Source: Puccinia triticina (lineage: Eukaryota; Basidiomycota; Pucciniomycetes; Pucciniales; Pucciniaceae). Taken from it: a DNA stretch of 64,000 nucleotides. The notes beneath the pieces are model-generated. The model was not told where the DNA came from. It did not search any database and was given only the letters and a program-made list of their open reading frames with translations. Every line of letters begins with the position of its first letter. The stretch's first letter is position 1. Where the stretch lies: NCBI RefSeq assembly GCF_026914185.1, contig NC_070559.1:2480001-2544000 (forward strand). The letters are read 5' to 3'. Of this stretch, positions 46,150 to 58,043 are shown one piece after another. A program made the translations under genes and the position numbers.

Positions 46150-49100
46150 TTAGTTTTGGATCCCGACATAACGCTTGAATTCACGTTCCATGTGATCGCA
46201 CATTTGGTCTACCAATTCGGGTGGGTAATGTTTTCTAAGCCAATGCTGCTCAGGTGAATCAAAATGAAAAGGAATCAATTCATCCGCTAAAGATTCCGCA
46301 AAATCCTTTCCTGATGACTCTAATAACTGCTTCTCCGTGCTCCTATCCACTCCAAACATTTCTAGTAGGCCCAATACTTTCTCAATCTCGAGTCCGTTGT
46401 ATCTGCTCCTTCGATGAAGCTCTTCAAAATTTTGCGCAACTATGCTTCCTTTTGCAAGATCGTCGAGTCCAATTGGTCTTGTTCTAGTAAATGTGTTTGA
46501 GGTTTCAATTCCTAAAGATTCCTTGATCCGATTCAAAACAAGAAATTTTCTTGCCGGAACCAGGCGTTCTTCCAGTGGAGAAACTGCGCCCGTAGGTGAT
46601 TTGGGAAATTTAACTGTCAGGCAGTAGAATTTTTGGATCCTGTCGCTTTCTGACTTGGTAAGACGTTCTGACTGGGGAAGATTTTGATTTTCGACCAAGT
46701 GCTTGCTTATCACATTCCAATTGTCAACAACCGTCCGTTCAAAAACCTGTTTGGCCAATGTTTTCATCCTTCTCATGAACTCCCAAGAGTTTTTAAAAAC
46801 ATCACCCATCCACCAAGTTACACAAACTAGAAATTTCACCCTATCTTCAGGCCTGTGCCATACGTCCCGGAGTGCCGCGTAGGTATGATAATCCAAATCC
46901 GGCAAAGATAAATGAACAGTTGAGTCAACAATATTCATATATCTTGATATGCTGTCCATCAAGTCTAAATCTACGCCTAGCTGTCTCCATAACTTCACAT
47001 GATCTCTGCCGAACCTTCTTGATGGAGGTGCATCTGTTTTCCAAGTTTTAAGTCGATTTTCAAGGACCTCAAGTTTCAGTGGCTTGCGCTGGCTCTTTGG
47101 TCGTGGTAACCCTGGATAAATGTGACCTTCTTTACTGGCAAAAGGTATCAAGGCTGCGTCCAAGCATAGAAAAATAGGTCCATTGATAAACGCATATACG
47201 TCTTTGTCAGAAGGTCCTGGAAGTTTAAAGCCCTGTAAATTGGAAACATAGGCAAAAAAAAATTTCAGAAAAAAATCAATTCTATTGTTCAAAGAGTTTC
47301 AATCATTCAATAGAAATTGGGTGCAATTGAAAACCTTTTGTTGAATCTTCCCAATTTCATGAGGGTCACTCACCTCATTTATTTCCTCAACCGTATATCC
47401 TCCCTTGCCTTGACCCTCCTTCTCATCCTTCAGCTCGATGCTCCCTAGCTCCTTTTCAGATGTTATTTTGGTGCTACACATGTATCAAAAGATCAAGGTT
47501 CAAGTTTCCGCTTAGTTTTAAATAATGGACTTGATGTGTTTCAAAAATTAATTAGAAGTCTGATACTCAACCGGATTTACTGACTTTCTCTCTTTTTCAA
47601 GTGCTTTCAATAACTTCCAATCATCGTCCAATTTTTGCTTGCTGCCTGTCGACTTTTTCTTCTTCTTTTTCCTTTTCTGAGATGCTTTCATACCAGCCGT
47701 TTTTCCAGATTCATCAAATCCTGCCACTTGCAATGAACCAGCATCATTACTTGTTCCATCGCCGCTGTTTTTTTGTTAGATACATTTCCTTTCAATTATT
47801 TCACGTCGATTGGAATCGGAAAGAAGTAGAGGTGATGATCAGGCTTACTTTTGATCAGGTCTGAGGTCGGCGCCATCAGTTTCTTCATCTTTATTTTCTT
47901 TTCCCTCGGGCGAAGGAAGAACAGGATGTTCCGGATTTGATATCTGATCCGAACCTGCTGGGGTTTCTTCATGTGTTGAGACTGAATCAACACTAGCTTG
48001 GTTACCCAAGACTTCCCAGTATCCCTTTCGCAATCCATCTGAGTTCACATTCTTTATCTCTGTGAAATCAATCTTCCTGTAAATTGAAATGAATCAATTT
48101 TCGTTCACATTCTTTCAAAGCTCATTTCGCGTCAAACTTACGCCTTGTTAGTCTTTACATGGGTCCTCAACCCTGAATGTTCTACGCCGCCTACGCTACC
48201 AGGACCAGAAGAAAAGTGGGGGTCTACCTTGGCGGGCTTTGAATATGTGACTCGGTCAGCATTGGGATTGGTTGCATCAGCGGCGCCAAAGGTTGCTTGA
48301 GACTTGAGCGATGGAAAGGCTTCGGCTTGGTATTCGGGAGGTTTTTGGCCACTTCTCGTAATCCGGGGCTGTCCGACTGCTGTCAAACCCTTTGCGCTTG
48401 CCCGGGCATGCGGTTCGACCAAGTTAGGATTTGGATTTTGATTATTCCAATGAGTTCCTTGCGACCCGGATATAATTTTTTTCTTCTGTTTTGCAACTCC
48501 GGTGAGTTTTTTCGCCTTGGATATCGGCACGTCTTCCTCTTTCAAGACCACATTTTTGTAAGTGATTTCAGAAGCAACAACAGTCTTTTGATTCTCTGAG
48601 AGGTTAGGTTTGGGTTTTACAAGTGCATCGAGCTGGGGGAATTCCAAGTCATTCATGAATTTATTGGGTACAGACATCGCACGACTATTTTCTGATTCAT
48701 GCGGCAGACTTTGCTGCAATTGGCCAGTTTGAACCGGAAGTGTATCAGCAGGGGGAAACGTTTCCTCTTGATTGTGTGAGGCAACATCAATCTTTTGGCG
48801 AGTTAGGTCTTGGTTATTTACTACTTGAGTCTTCGTCAAATGGGCGGCCTCGCTCACAGGGACAACAGTTTTTCCAGAGAGAGGATGGGTAATTTTAATC
48901 TTGGACCCGGGAAACTTCTCATTTTTCAGATCCTCAACTTTCCCGAACGTGGGAAGATCTACGGACGCCCTCAGTCCAGCCAGATCATATGCCGAGCCTC
49001 CAATCCCATTCAAAGGAAATCCCGGACTGCTGGCTTTGTTCTTCCCATTGAGAGGCGTGGAAAGGTCCCTGGAATTATCTTTCTGTTCAAGATGTGTGGA

Positions 49101-49969
49101 AGAGTCCTCCGCAATTTTGGTCGAACTTGGATCCACTTTTTCTGGGGTATCACTAGTGGTCTTCGGAACTTTTGGCTGGCGCCCGGCTTGATTTTCTGTC
49201 TCTCCCTGGTGGAAATCCATCGTCGGCGTAATTAAACCCTTGGCTGGCAGCTGCCTACGTTCGTCGCTATCTACGGCCAAATACTAAAAACAGCAAAATT
49301 TGCCAAAAAGATTTACACAATCAGTAGTGTATTGATGCAGATGTTTACATTATTTTTATGAACCACTGAGGGAGACATTACTGGTTGGTTAATACTACTC
49401 TGTCGGACAGGTAGTTCGGGGACTTGCGGTTTCCCCGAAAATCCACCGTATCCTCCGCCAGAATCCATCGGCTTGACAAGCGCTTTCAAGCGTGAGGATA
49501 CCTCTTGTGAAGATTTTGCCTTCCGCACAGCGCGCTCTTCGTCCCTTTCCTTGATCCGACGTTGAAATATTTCCTCGTGACGCTCGGGCGTTGCGTTGAG
49601 GATTGACGCGTACTGTGGATATAGCATATTTTGGTGCGGTAACCTTGGTTGAACAATTGGAACTAAATGCTCAGCAAGCAGCATACATGGGTGGGATTGA
49701 TACTGGTACGCGTCAGCATAAGTCAAAGGGTATGGGTTGCGCATCCTTGTGCTGTAAAAACCAGGTTGGGCGGTATGGACGATGGAATAGCCTTCGGGCA
49801 CATGTTCGCTTTCGACATGAGCTGGGGCACTCCAAACGCTGGATGATGTCCTGGGGTTTTGCGGGAAACCGGGGTGCATCGGAACTCCCTGGACAGCGCG
49901 GAGCACGTGGCAGAGGCTAATAAAAAAAGCCAGCCAGCATTGAGTTTGTGAAAGTGGCCAATCTGCCAT
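46150..49969 (-). CDS. Large predicted secreted protein, about 1,120 aa, unknown family
   Basis: Six exons: 49969-49349, 49283-48142, about 48076-47850, about 47774-47571, about 47474-47366 and 47232-46150; the inner three borders may be off by a few bases. The ATG at 49969 begins a hydrophobic signal (WLAFFISLCHVLRAVQG). Residues 30-210 are Y/P rich with a charged helix (RRIKERDEERAVRKAKSSQE). The middle 600 residues are polar, low-complexity, with lysine runs. The last exon (361 codons) looks like a folded domain: WRQLGVDLDLMDSISRYM, a W/C-containing CVTWWMGDVF stretch, and HWLRKHYPPELVDQMC near the end. I do not recognise it. The combination of signal peptide, disordered middle and folded end suggests a rust-specific secreted protein. 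Confidence 0.8.
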
Positions 49970-50940
49970 CCTTGAGTGGGTGGCCTGGAAGACGAGACTC
50001 TGATAGTGTCCCGAGGGGAAAAGCGTGAGTTGACTGAAAGACTAGCTGAGTTGTTGAGGAGTGACACTCCAGCCTGCGAAAACGTGTACAATTTGATGAC
50101 CCTGCTAGGTCGATAATTAATTGAATATTGGCCTATGTTGGCCCAAAAGGCTCATCTTGTCTTGAAACTCAGCGGCCAAAGGTATTCGTGGTTTCAGAGT
50201 GCAAAAATCCTTGGAACTGGAAGAGCTCTTTGGAAGAACGGTAGACCAGACGCGACAGCATCTTGCCATCCGGTTCAAGACATGTCACATCTCAACAAAC
50301 CCGGAATCTGATGTAAAACAAGCTATTAGCTGGTTCCACTCCTTTTACAGGCGAGGACTGATACATATGCCTAGGTTGGTATAGGCTTATCCAAGCCGTC
50401 TCCAATCTTCCATCTCTGCACACGTTTCCGGGAAGAACTTCGCGGCTGTCGTTGCCACTAGGAAGCTCTTCCCGTAGACCCCTGTGGTCCCTACTAGTGG
50501 GTAGGTTTTCACCTGGGTCAGTGTTCGGGTCTCGGCGGAGGGCTTCGAGTCCACTGGGATGTCTCTGCCTGTGGGGAGTCTCAACCCGGTAGGAAGGAGC
50601 CTCTTGGCGAGTACCAGTGGATCAAAGACCCTCCTCCTGAAGCAGAGAGGAAAGCATAGGAGAGGCTGCCGTGGCAGGTGTGGAGAAGGGGTTTGGGCTA
50701 CAACTACGTCCAAGTCCCCGTGTTCCTCGCCGCCGCAAAGCGCCCCCGGCGCAGGAGCGAGCAGGGTGGGTGGGAGGCTAGCATAGAGCATCTCCAACGG
50801 TCCGGGGGGCAGTTGGCCTGCGTTCCCCGGCCCGCGAGCACATGTCACAGCAGTCGCGGCTCAGCTCCAATTATGGACTGGCTGTTCAAGCCGCAATCCG
50901 ACAGACGGATTTCACTCCTCCAGGACCACCCACCACCCTT
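49970..50940. other. Upstream interval of the large secreted-protein gene
   Basis: 50.05-50.39 kb holds no recognised feature. 50.40-50.94 kb is GC-richer, with a MITE-like start AGAGCATCTCCAACGG at about 50788; its partner may be the reversed AGAGATGCTCT near 53495. No gene supported. Confidence 0.4.
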
Positions 50941-50944
50941 GTTC

Positions 50945-51565
50945 CAGTCATCAATGGGAGTATAGCATACTCCCCTCGATGACCGCAACGTTCTGGTCAT
51001 CGGGAGGCATGTACATCAATGACCAGAACGTTCTGGTCATCGGGACGCATGTATCTCGATGACCGGAGCAAACGACGGAACAACTCCTCTCGATGACCCA
51101 AGTGGACCAGTCATCGAGAGGGGTCATGATATTTTATACTCCTCTCGATGACCGGAGAGGACCGTGCAGTCATCGAGCGGAGTTGTTTACTCCTCTCGAT
51201 GACCGGAGAGAACTGTCCAGTCATCAAGCGGAGTTGTTTACTCCTCTCGATGACTGGAGAAGACCACGCACGTATCTCAATGACCGGAGCAAACCCGGTC
51301 ATCAAGAGGAGGAAACAATCCTCTTGATGACCCGAGACCAGTCATCGAGGGGAGTTATCTCACATTGCACTCTTCTCGATGACAGGAACGGGCCTGGTCA
51401 TCAAGGATGTACGAGTGGTTACTCCTCTCGATGAACGGAGAGAGCCGGTCATCAAGGTAATTGTTTACTCCTCTCGATGACTGGCTGAGAGAACCAGTAA
51501 TCGAGAGGAGTACATATTTGATCCTCTCAGTGACCGGAACAGACCTGGTTATCGAGAGGACTCTT
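50945..51565. repeat. Minisatellite of palindromic 'CTCCTCTCGATGACCGG' units
   Basis: About 20 units alternate between ACTCCTCTCGATGACCGG and its reverse complement, with variable spacers of 5-25 bases. It is the same motif family as at 60-612 and 52050-52510. Confidence 0.85.
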
Positions 51566-51792
51566 GACTTAATCCAATGCAGACATGTTTTTTTCTGTCT
51601 TGGCGAGCTTCGATGTAGGAGTTGGGGTGTGTTGTGGACCATCTTTGCTGATGAAGTCGAGTGGATGGAGGTGTGTCTGGTCAATTGCGGCTGGGAGGCG
51701 ACCCGCAGAAGTCAGCAGGTGATCGCGGGTTTGACTCCCCCCGGCAGTGTTCCCAGGGTCGTTCTGCGGGTCCGTTAGCCGAGCTTAACTAA

Positions 51793-52683
51793 GAGCATTT
51801 CCACCGCGGGCCCTAAATTGGGGCCCTAGTTGGAAATTTCAGGAGTTTACCGCCTCAACCCGACCCACCGCGGGCGCTATTTGTGTTGAAAATTTACGGC
51901 CGTCCCTAAATATCGACCTTGAGTCCCTACATGTAGGGACTCCGAGGGACTCACTAGGGACTCATTCATCCCCATCTCAACTCCCTTTCACACACCAAAC
52001 TCCTCGTGAAACTACAGCTCACACCCCCGAATGTACAATCCCTTCACAGGCCAAGGCAGGCCGGCCATCAAGAGGTACTCCCCTCGATGGCCCGTTTGTT
52101 CCGGTCATCGAGAGGAGTACATTCTCCCCTCAATGGCCGGTTCCTTCCGGTCATCAAGAGGAGTACATACTCCCTTTGATGGCTGGTTCCTCCGGTCATC
52201 AAGAGGAGTACATACTCCCCTTGATGTCCGGTTCCTTTCGGTCATCAAGAGGATACTCCCCATGATGACCGGAACAAACTGGTCCGTTCTGATCATTGAG
52301 GGGAGTTGGCCGGTTCGTTCCAATTATCGAGGGAAGTATATACTCCCCACAATGACCGGAACAGCCCGGATTGTTCCGACCTCATCAAGGGAGGTACATA
52401 TTTACTCCCCTCGATGGCTGGTTCGTTCCAGTTATTGAGAGGGGTATATACTCCGCACAATGACCGGAACGACCCGCTTTGTTCCGATCATCAACAAGAG
52501 AACTCCCTTCGATAACCGGGTGGATTTGACGGGGGAGTGGACTGGGGGCGACGCATGCCTTTCATGACTTTTTACAGACTCTTGCGGTGTATGCCACAGC
52601 AGTTTGGGGCGCTAAAACTGGCTGCGCACTGCCAGAGATCAAATTTTAGCGCCCCAAAAATACCGCCCGCGGTGGAAATGCTC
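51793..52683. mobile_element. PIF/Harbinger-like MITE, 891 bp, TSD TAA
   Basis: Ends GAGCATTTCCACCGCGGG and its exact reverse complement, flanked by TAA on both sides (51790-51792, 52684-52686). Subterminal GGGCGCTAAA/TTTAGCGCCCC-type words lie at the right end. The middle (52050-52510) is filled by the GATGACCGG minisatellite. Non-coding. Harbinger assignment rests on the TAA duplication. Confidence 0.85.
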
Positions 52684-53577
52684 TAAGCCTCTCCAAGGAG
52701 GCGCGAAGCGTCTCCGAAGGAGAGGCTTATGACTAAAGTCCCATTCTTGGCCTGAGGCTGACGGGGTTTTACAGAGAAAATTGTGTTTTTTGAAATTACA
52801 TCTCTTTTTACTCCCCTCTTTCGGCTTCAATTTCAATGCCTCATGTGCCAGTTTGTAGGTCTTGATCTTAGCTATCTTGTACAAGTTTTTTCAAGTAAAT
52901 CCATTCATCACTGACCGCTCAGCGGCCATTCTTGTGAGGGCTCTTCTTGAGCAATGTGAACAAGCCATCGGATCATCCAAAGGTCGCCGTTGGACATGCT
53001 CTCACGGGTTTGTTTGGTATTAACTTAAAAATGACTGGTCTCTCAAAGAGTGCCATCCCATGCAGGCAGCTTGCGGTAGAGATGTCCAAACTTATTTTCA
53101 TGTGTTTAGGCCGGACGCGCTATCCGGTCTACACCAGGCCGGATAGGCTCTAAAGTGGGGTTTTTTACATCAATTTCTCTTTGAGGGGATGGGGGTAGGT
53201 ATTGTGCTGAATACATGATATTATGTAGAAATGAAAGCTGATTCTAATGGTACTTGAGGCTGTGAAGAAATCAGAAGGGTATACAGTGATAGGTGGGTTT
53301 GAAGGGAATTTTGGACAAATGGCTGGGCAGCCTCAAGCCAAATTTGGGACATTAGGCACAAGTCCCTCCCGCAAGTGGGAGGGTGCTCGCGCCCCGCGAG
53401 CACAAGGAGGGACTTGTGTTAAGTTCACCGTTAGCGCGCAAGAAAGGAACCCGGGCGGCCAAAGTTCGCCCCCAAACGCCCAGTCGCGGCTCCTTTAGAG
53501 ATGCTCTTAACTAAGCCTCTCAAACGGAGGGTCCGGGGGACCCCGCCCGGAGGGCTCTCCGTAGGAGAGGCTTATGC
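52684..53577. repeat. Short hairpin repeats of the 'TAAGCCTCTCC' and 'AAGTCCCTCCC' type
   Basis: 52684-52732 and 53513-53577 both start AAGCCTCTC and end GGAGAGGCTTATG, each around a GC-rich hairpin. 53353-53430 is a related block (ACAAGTCCCTCCCGC...GGAGGGACTTGTG). They resemble ends of the element at 10998-11572, probably solo ends or deletion derivatives. Confidence 0.5.
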
Positions 53578-54159
53578 ATAATGTCTGAAAGCTGGCAGAC
53601 AAGGGAAGGATTTTCAATCCTAAAAAAACAAAAACAGAATTTAAAAATCAACAACACATGTACAGAGAAATCTGAGTAGACAGTTCTCTCAGCAGTACTG
53701 ATGCGCACCCTCACCCAAGTTTTTGAGGCATAAACTCCAAAACTGATTGAAGGAACCTGTTTTGAAGGTCAAAGGAATCCTGAAGGATATTCCATTGCTC
53801 TGAAGATCCAATTTTGGATTTTCTGATAATATGCACAATTGAATATCTTATTTGCAACAATTGAGTGGCTACAGGTGTAGGATCTGCAGATATCTGCAGG
53901 CTTGTGAATCCAATGTCCACAAGGCATGATGGTTGTAATTCCTTGGTTTACATTTCTTTGTGTTTTTGTATTTTTAAAAGATTAATACAAGGAAAACGGT
54001 TGGGATTGAGGAGATGAGACCAGCACCATTTGAAAGCTGAGGTTCTGTAGTATATTTTGGCTCTGGGACAGGTCCGCAGGATCTGAGGGGGAGGCTGGGT
54101 GATGCTAAGTATTTTTCCTCCAGCCATTCATGATTTCTTCCTCAGCCAAATTTTTGACT

Positions 54160-54246
54160 TTGTGCACAAGTCCCTCCCTGCGGGAGGGGCCGCTTCGCGG
54201 CCAGCCTCAGTGAGCCTCCCACCAGGGGGGACTTGTGTCAAGTTAG
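54160..54246. repeat. Solo hairpin of the 'AAGTCCCTCCC' family
   Basis: CACAAGTCCCTCCCTGCGGG at the left and GGGGGGACTTGTGTCAAGTT at the right form a stem with a GC-rich loop. Related copies lie at 53353, 57478 and 63738. Confidence 0.55.
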
Positions 54247-54855
54247 GGTGGGAGGTCTGAAAATAGATTTTGGCAATGAGCTGTGGAGAGTGAGTGGGAT
54301 GAGCTAAGGGTGTTCCCTGGGGTTTGGGACGGGGCATGAGGGTCACCCCAAACCCCAGACCCCAACCATGCCCCGGGGCACCCTGAAGCCCCGGGGTATG
54401 CCATTTTCCTTTTCCTGCCAAAGTGAATCCAAGGGATGTGGCCCGCCTGGTATATCATCATTTAGGTTAGATTTTACCCCTGGTACAAGAGCGGAGAGCA
54501 TTGAGGCCCAGAGTGTGAAATCTATGCATAGTAACATTGTGAACTTGGTTTCATTCTATTTTTATCCCTATTGGGCCGTTTGACACAAGACTTATCCTAT
54601 CCTGTTGAAAATGGCTTGTAAATACCTGTCAATCCCGGCAACAAGCATGGCTTCCAAGCGTGTATTCTCCAAAGGCTGACGAATTGTCTCCTGGCAGCGA
54701 TCCACCCTCAAACCAAGGAACATAGAGCACCTCTTGTGTCTCAAGGGATGGTACCAGGCTTTCAATGGCCCCTTGTAACATCCTTTCATCTTTTATCAGT
54801 GCTTACACCCGTTTCCTTGGGGTTCTTGCTTGTGCTTCTCAACTTGTTTCATTAA

Positions 54856-55016
54856 GGCCCTGTTTGGCTGCCGCGTTATACATCATAAATGGTCAAGTTT
54901 ATGACGCGCAACCTCCGGGGGTTTCAAAGTTTTGGTGGCAACGGGGGGCAAACTTTGGGTCGCGGCGTCATAAATTCAACCATTTATGACGTATAACGCG
55001 GCAGCTAAACAGGGCC
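54856..55016. mobile_element. Harbinger/Tourist-like MITE, 161 bp, TSD TAA
   Basis: Left end GGCCCTGTTTGGCTGCCGCG, reversed right end GGCCCTGTTTAGCTGCCGCG. Homology between arms continues over about 60 bases (TTATAC(A/G)TCATAAATGG). TAA flanks at 54853-54855 and 55017-55019. A compact, well-preserved, probably young insertion. Confidence 0.92.
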
Positions 55017-55819
55017 TAAAATAAACCTGTACATACTACATATGGCCATTGTAATTACAAAAAAAAAACCCAAAAAAAAGACACCACCCCCAAAGAAATC
55101 CTCCTTCTGCAAAAAAACACCATATGCCCCGGGGTTCAGGGCGTTTTTGAGGCCCATCCCGATGCCCCAGACCCTGGGGTCATGACCCAAACCCTGATTT
55201 TGGGGCACAGCCTTAGGATGAGCAGTACCATGGGACAAAAGGAACCACCAAGCAGCTATACTCCGAGAGGGTTTATGTGGTGTGAGCACAAGCCTAGTCC
55301 ACTGCAAGAAAAACTCTAGAAACTGCTTGCAGTTGAGATGCAGCAAGCTTGAATCAAGCCACAGCTCAAGCTGGATTCAAGCATCCAAATTCTGTGCTGG
55401 TGCACCTTGAGTGTATACCTTGTTCAGCATCCCAATGCTGAACATTCTGTAGTGATCATGCAGTAGGCTGAGGTAAATGTTCAACCTTGAAAATGAGCAT
55501 CCCCCTGAGCACCCTTTTATTTTATTTTATTAAACACTCCATGTGCCATTGAATCCAGCCAGAATAACATAAAAAGGGTGTGTACACATGAAAGGGATAT
55601 ATACATAAGAAATGAATATGTAAGCATGAAAGGGGAATGTGAGAAGGTTTATTAACACATAAGAGGGATATTTACACATGATGAAAGGGGTATGTATGCA
55701 TGAAAGGGGTTGTATGTATGAAAGGAGTATGTGCAGTAAGGGGTATTTGCACATGAAAGGGATATGTAAACATCAAAGGGGTATGTAAACCTGAATGATG
55801 AAAGGGGTATTGAAAGGGA

Positions 55820-56184
55820 CAACAGTGGGTAGTTACGTTGCCAATAACGGTAACGCAACGGTAACGTAATGATTTTTCAGCCATTATTGTTACCATTATT
55901 TGTAACGGCAGTGCGTTACAGTACCACTGCAACATGATAGAAAAATGTTGATGTTTGTTACGTTACTGGCGCCTGCGGAGCGCCAGATAACAGCCAATTT
56001 GGGCCCGTTACACGTTATCTGGTGGATAACACGCAGTAACAACCTGAAAAAAGAGCCCGTTACGTTACGCGCAAGGCCTGCAAAGACCTTGTTACAAATA
56101 ACGTAACAGGAAGCTGCGGGCAACAAGGGTAGTTATGTTACCCAAATTACGTGAATAACGTAACATAATGTAACTACCCATTGC
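55820..56184 (-). mobile_element. MITE 'GGGTAGTTACGTT', second copy, TSD TGAAAGGGA
   Basis: Reverse-oriented copy of 24116-24468. It lies between two TGAAAGGGA sequences (55811-55819, 56185-56193), which are units of the host array and serve as the target duplication. Confidence 0.88.
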
Positions 56185-56354
56185 TGAAAGGGATGTAAAC
56201 ATGAAAGGTTCATGAACACATGATGAAAGGGGTATGTACACATTGTGAAAGTGATACATGCACATGAAAGGGATACACTCACATGAAAGGGGTATGTGCA
56301 CATTAAAGGGGTATGTGCACATGAAAGGGGTATGTGTACATGAAAGGGGTGTGT

Positions 56355-57447
56355 TAGAGAATCTGCCGTTGGACCCGGGTGCCGCACCCGTTTTACCTGA
56401 AAAATAGGCACCTGCACCCGTAGCCAGCACCTGCCGGCGGGTGCCGTGGGTGTACCGGCGGGTGCCGCCGGAAAGGATCCCTTCTGGGAGACAAGGCTGT
56501 TGTAGTCTTATTGTCCGCAAGGGATCCGCGGACGACGAGGCTATAACAGCCTTGTCGCTCGCAGGTGATCCCTTGCGGACAACAAGGCTGTATCTTGTCG
56601 TCCGCAAGGGTTCACTTGCAGACGACAAGGCTGTATCTTGTTGTCCGCAAGGGTTCACTTGCGGACGACGAGGCTACAACAAGGGATCCCTCCCGGACGA
56701 CAAGGCTACAACAGCCTTGTCTCCCGGAAGGGATTCCTCCCAGACGGCGAGGCTACAACAGCCTTGTCTCCCGGAAGGGATTCCTCCCGGACAACAAGGC
56801 TATGCTGTAGCCTCTTTGTCTGGACGACCCAAACACCGCCGCATCCGGGGGAGCTGGGGCAGTACCTGGGCAGGTACCCGGGTGCCGCACCCGTTTTACC
56901 CAAAAAACAGGCACCCGTACCCGCACCCGGCAGCCGCGCGCGGGTGCAGGTCAGGTGCCGGATTTTAGACAAGTGAAGTATGAGTGATCCGACTTAGAGG
57001 AGCACACGAGCAAGACACAAGAAAAGCCAACCTTTTAGACGAGTGAAGTATGAGTGATCCGACTTACAGGCACACCTTTTAGACGAGTGAAGTATGAGTG
57101 ATCCAACTTAGAGGAGCACACGAGCGAGACACAAGAAAAGCCAACCTAGAGAAAGAAATGAGTGAGACGAGAGCAAAAGAAAGATAGTGAAAGACAACAG
57201 TACCTGAGACACGGGGAGCGTGGATCAGTGTTTGAGGGAAAAACCAAGTTGAATGAATGAAGAAAAGAGATTGGGTACAATGTGCCCGAAGGCTCTTAAC
57301 TAACTACAACTAGGTTTAGACTACTGCGGCGAAGCTACGTTGATACTATAACAAGGTGACTAAATGAAACCACAGAATAGTTCAATACCGGAGGTACCTG
57401 CCAACAGGTGCCGGGTACCTGCCGCGGGTCCAATGTCAGATTCTCTA
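56355..57447. mobile_element. hAT-type non-autonomous element, 1,093 bp, TSD GGGTGTGT
   Basis: Ends TAGAGAATCTGCCGTTGGAC and, reversed, TAGAGAATCTGACATTGGAC. GGGTGTGT flanks both ends (56347-56354, 57448-57455), an exact 8-base duplication. Inside are GGTGCCG/GGTACC-rich ends, a minisatellite (56460-56810) built on ACAAGGCTGT and ACAGCCTTGT, and three copies of an approximately 70-bp unit (56966-57145, AAGTATGAGTGATCC). Non-coding. Confidence 0.92.
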
Positions 57448-57477
57448 GGGTGTGTGCACATGAAAGGGAAATTTGCC

Positions 57478-57612
57478 TAACTTATCAAAGTCCCTCCCGA
57501 TGTGGGAGGTTGGAGTTTGGAGATTGGGTGGTGGTATGGGGGGTAGCTCATTTGGGTGGAGCTTAAGTTTGGGTGGTGGCAAAGCCATCCCTCCCGCAGG
57601 GAGGGACTTAGG
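57478..57612. repeat. TIR element of the 'AAGTCCCTCCC' family
   Basis: CAAAGTCCCTCCCGATGTGG at the left and CCCGCAGGGAGGGACTTAGG at the right are inverted around a GGTGG-rich middle. No coding frame. Confidence 0.5.
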
Positions 57613-58043
57613 ACTTACCCGACTGTTTGGGTGGGAGACCACCCACCAAAAAAGGATGAAAATCTACACTCTGAATTTTCCAGCCTGCAGCTTAAAGGCT
57701 GTCCCCCCCATTATTGGAACTTAAGAAGATACACACTTTACCAATTTTTTAAGCTCTTCAACTCAACACAATACCATCAACAGCTGTTCTAAACATTTTT
57801 CAAAGGAATCTCAAAGAATTTCAAGCTCTAGGCTGACACAGCCAATATGTATAATCTTCTTTTTTTCATTTGGCCCTTTTCCTTTCCCTCTTTTTTTCGA
57901 TCATCTCCTCTTTACGTATCAATATATATCAATTAAACTCAACAGTCCCTCTTTCGAATCTCTCCCTTTACATACCCCGCATATAGCCATCACCCTGCCA
58001 TCACCTCCCTCCAAAAGCTATCCAACTTCTCACAATCTCAGCA

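Larger units (their letters stand above)
55300..57470. mobile_element. CACTA-like element (family of 61935), interrupted and right-truncated
   Basis: Starts CACTGCAAGAAAAACTCTAG and matches, in reverse orientation, the right part of the 61935-62846 element. It continues into an array of ATGAAAGGGGTATGT units (55560-56350, resuming 57455). Two other elements sit inside the array (55820-56184 and 56355-57447). The expected far end is missing; sequence changes to the 'AAGTCCCTCCC' family near 57470. Confidence 0.75.

Noticed and set aside
51700..51780. GCGGGTTTGACTCCC resembling a tRNA T-arm
   Set aside because: No matching acceptor or anticodon arms found around it.
50786..53505. A single large MITE from AGAGCATCTCC to GAGATGCTCT
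   Set aside because: End similarity covers only about 11 bases and no matching flanking duplication was found.
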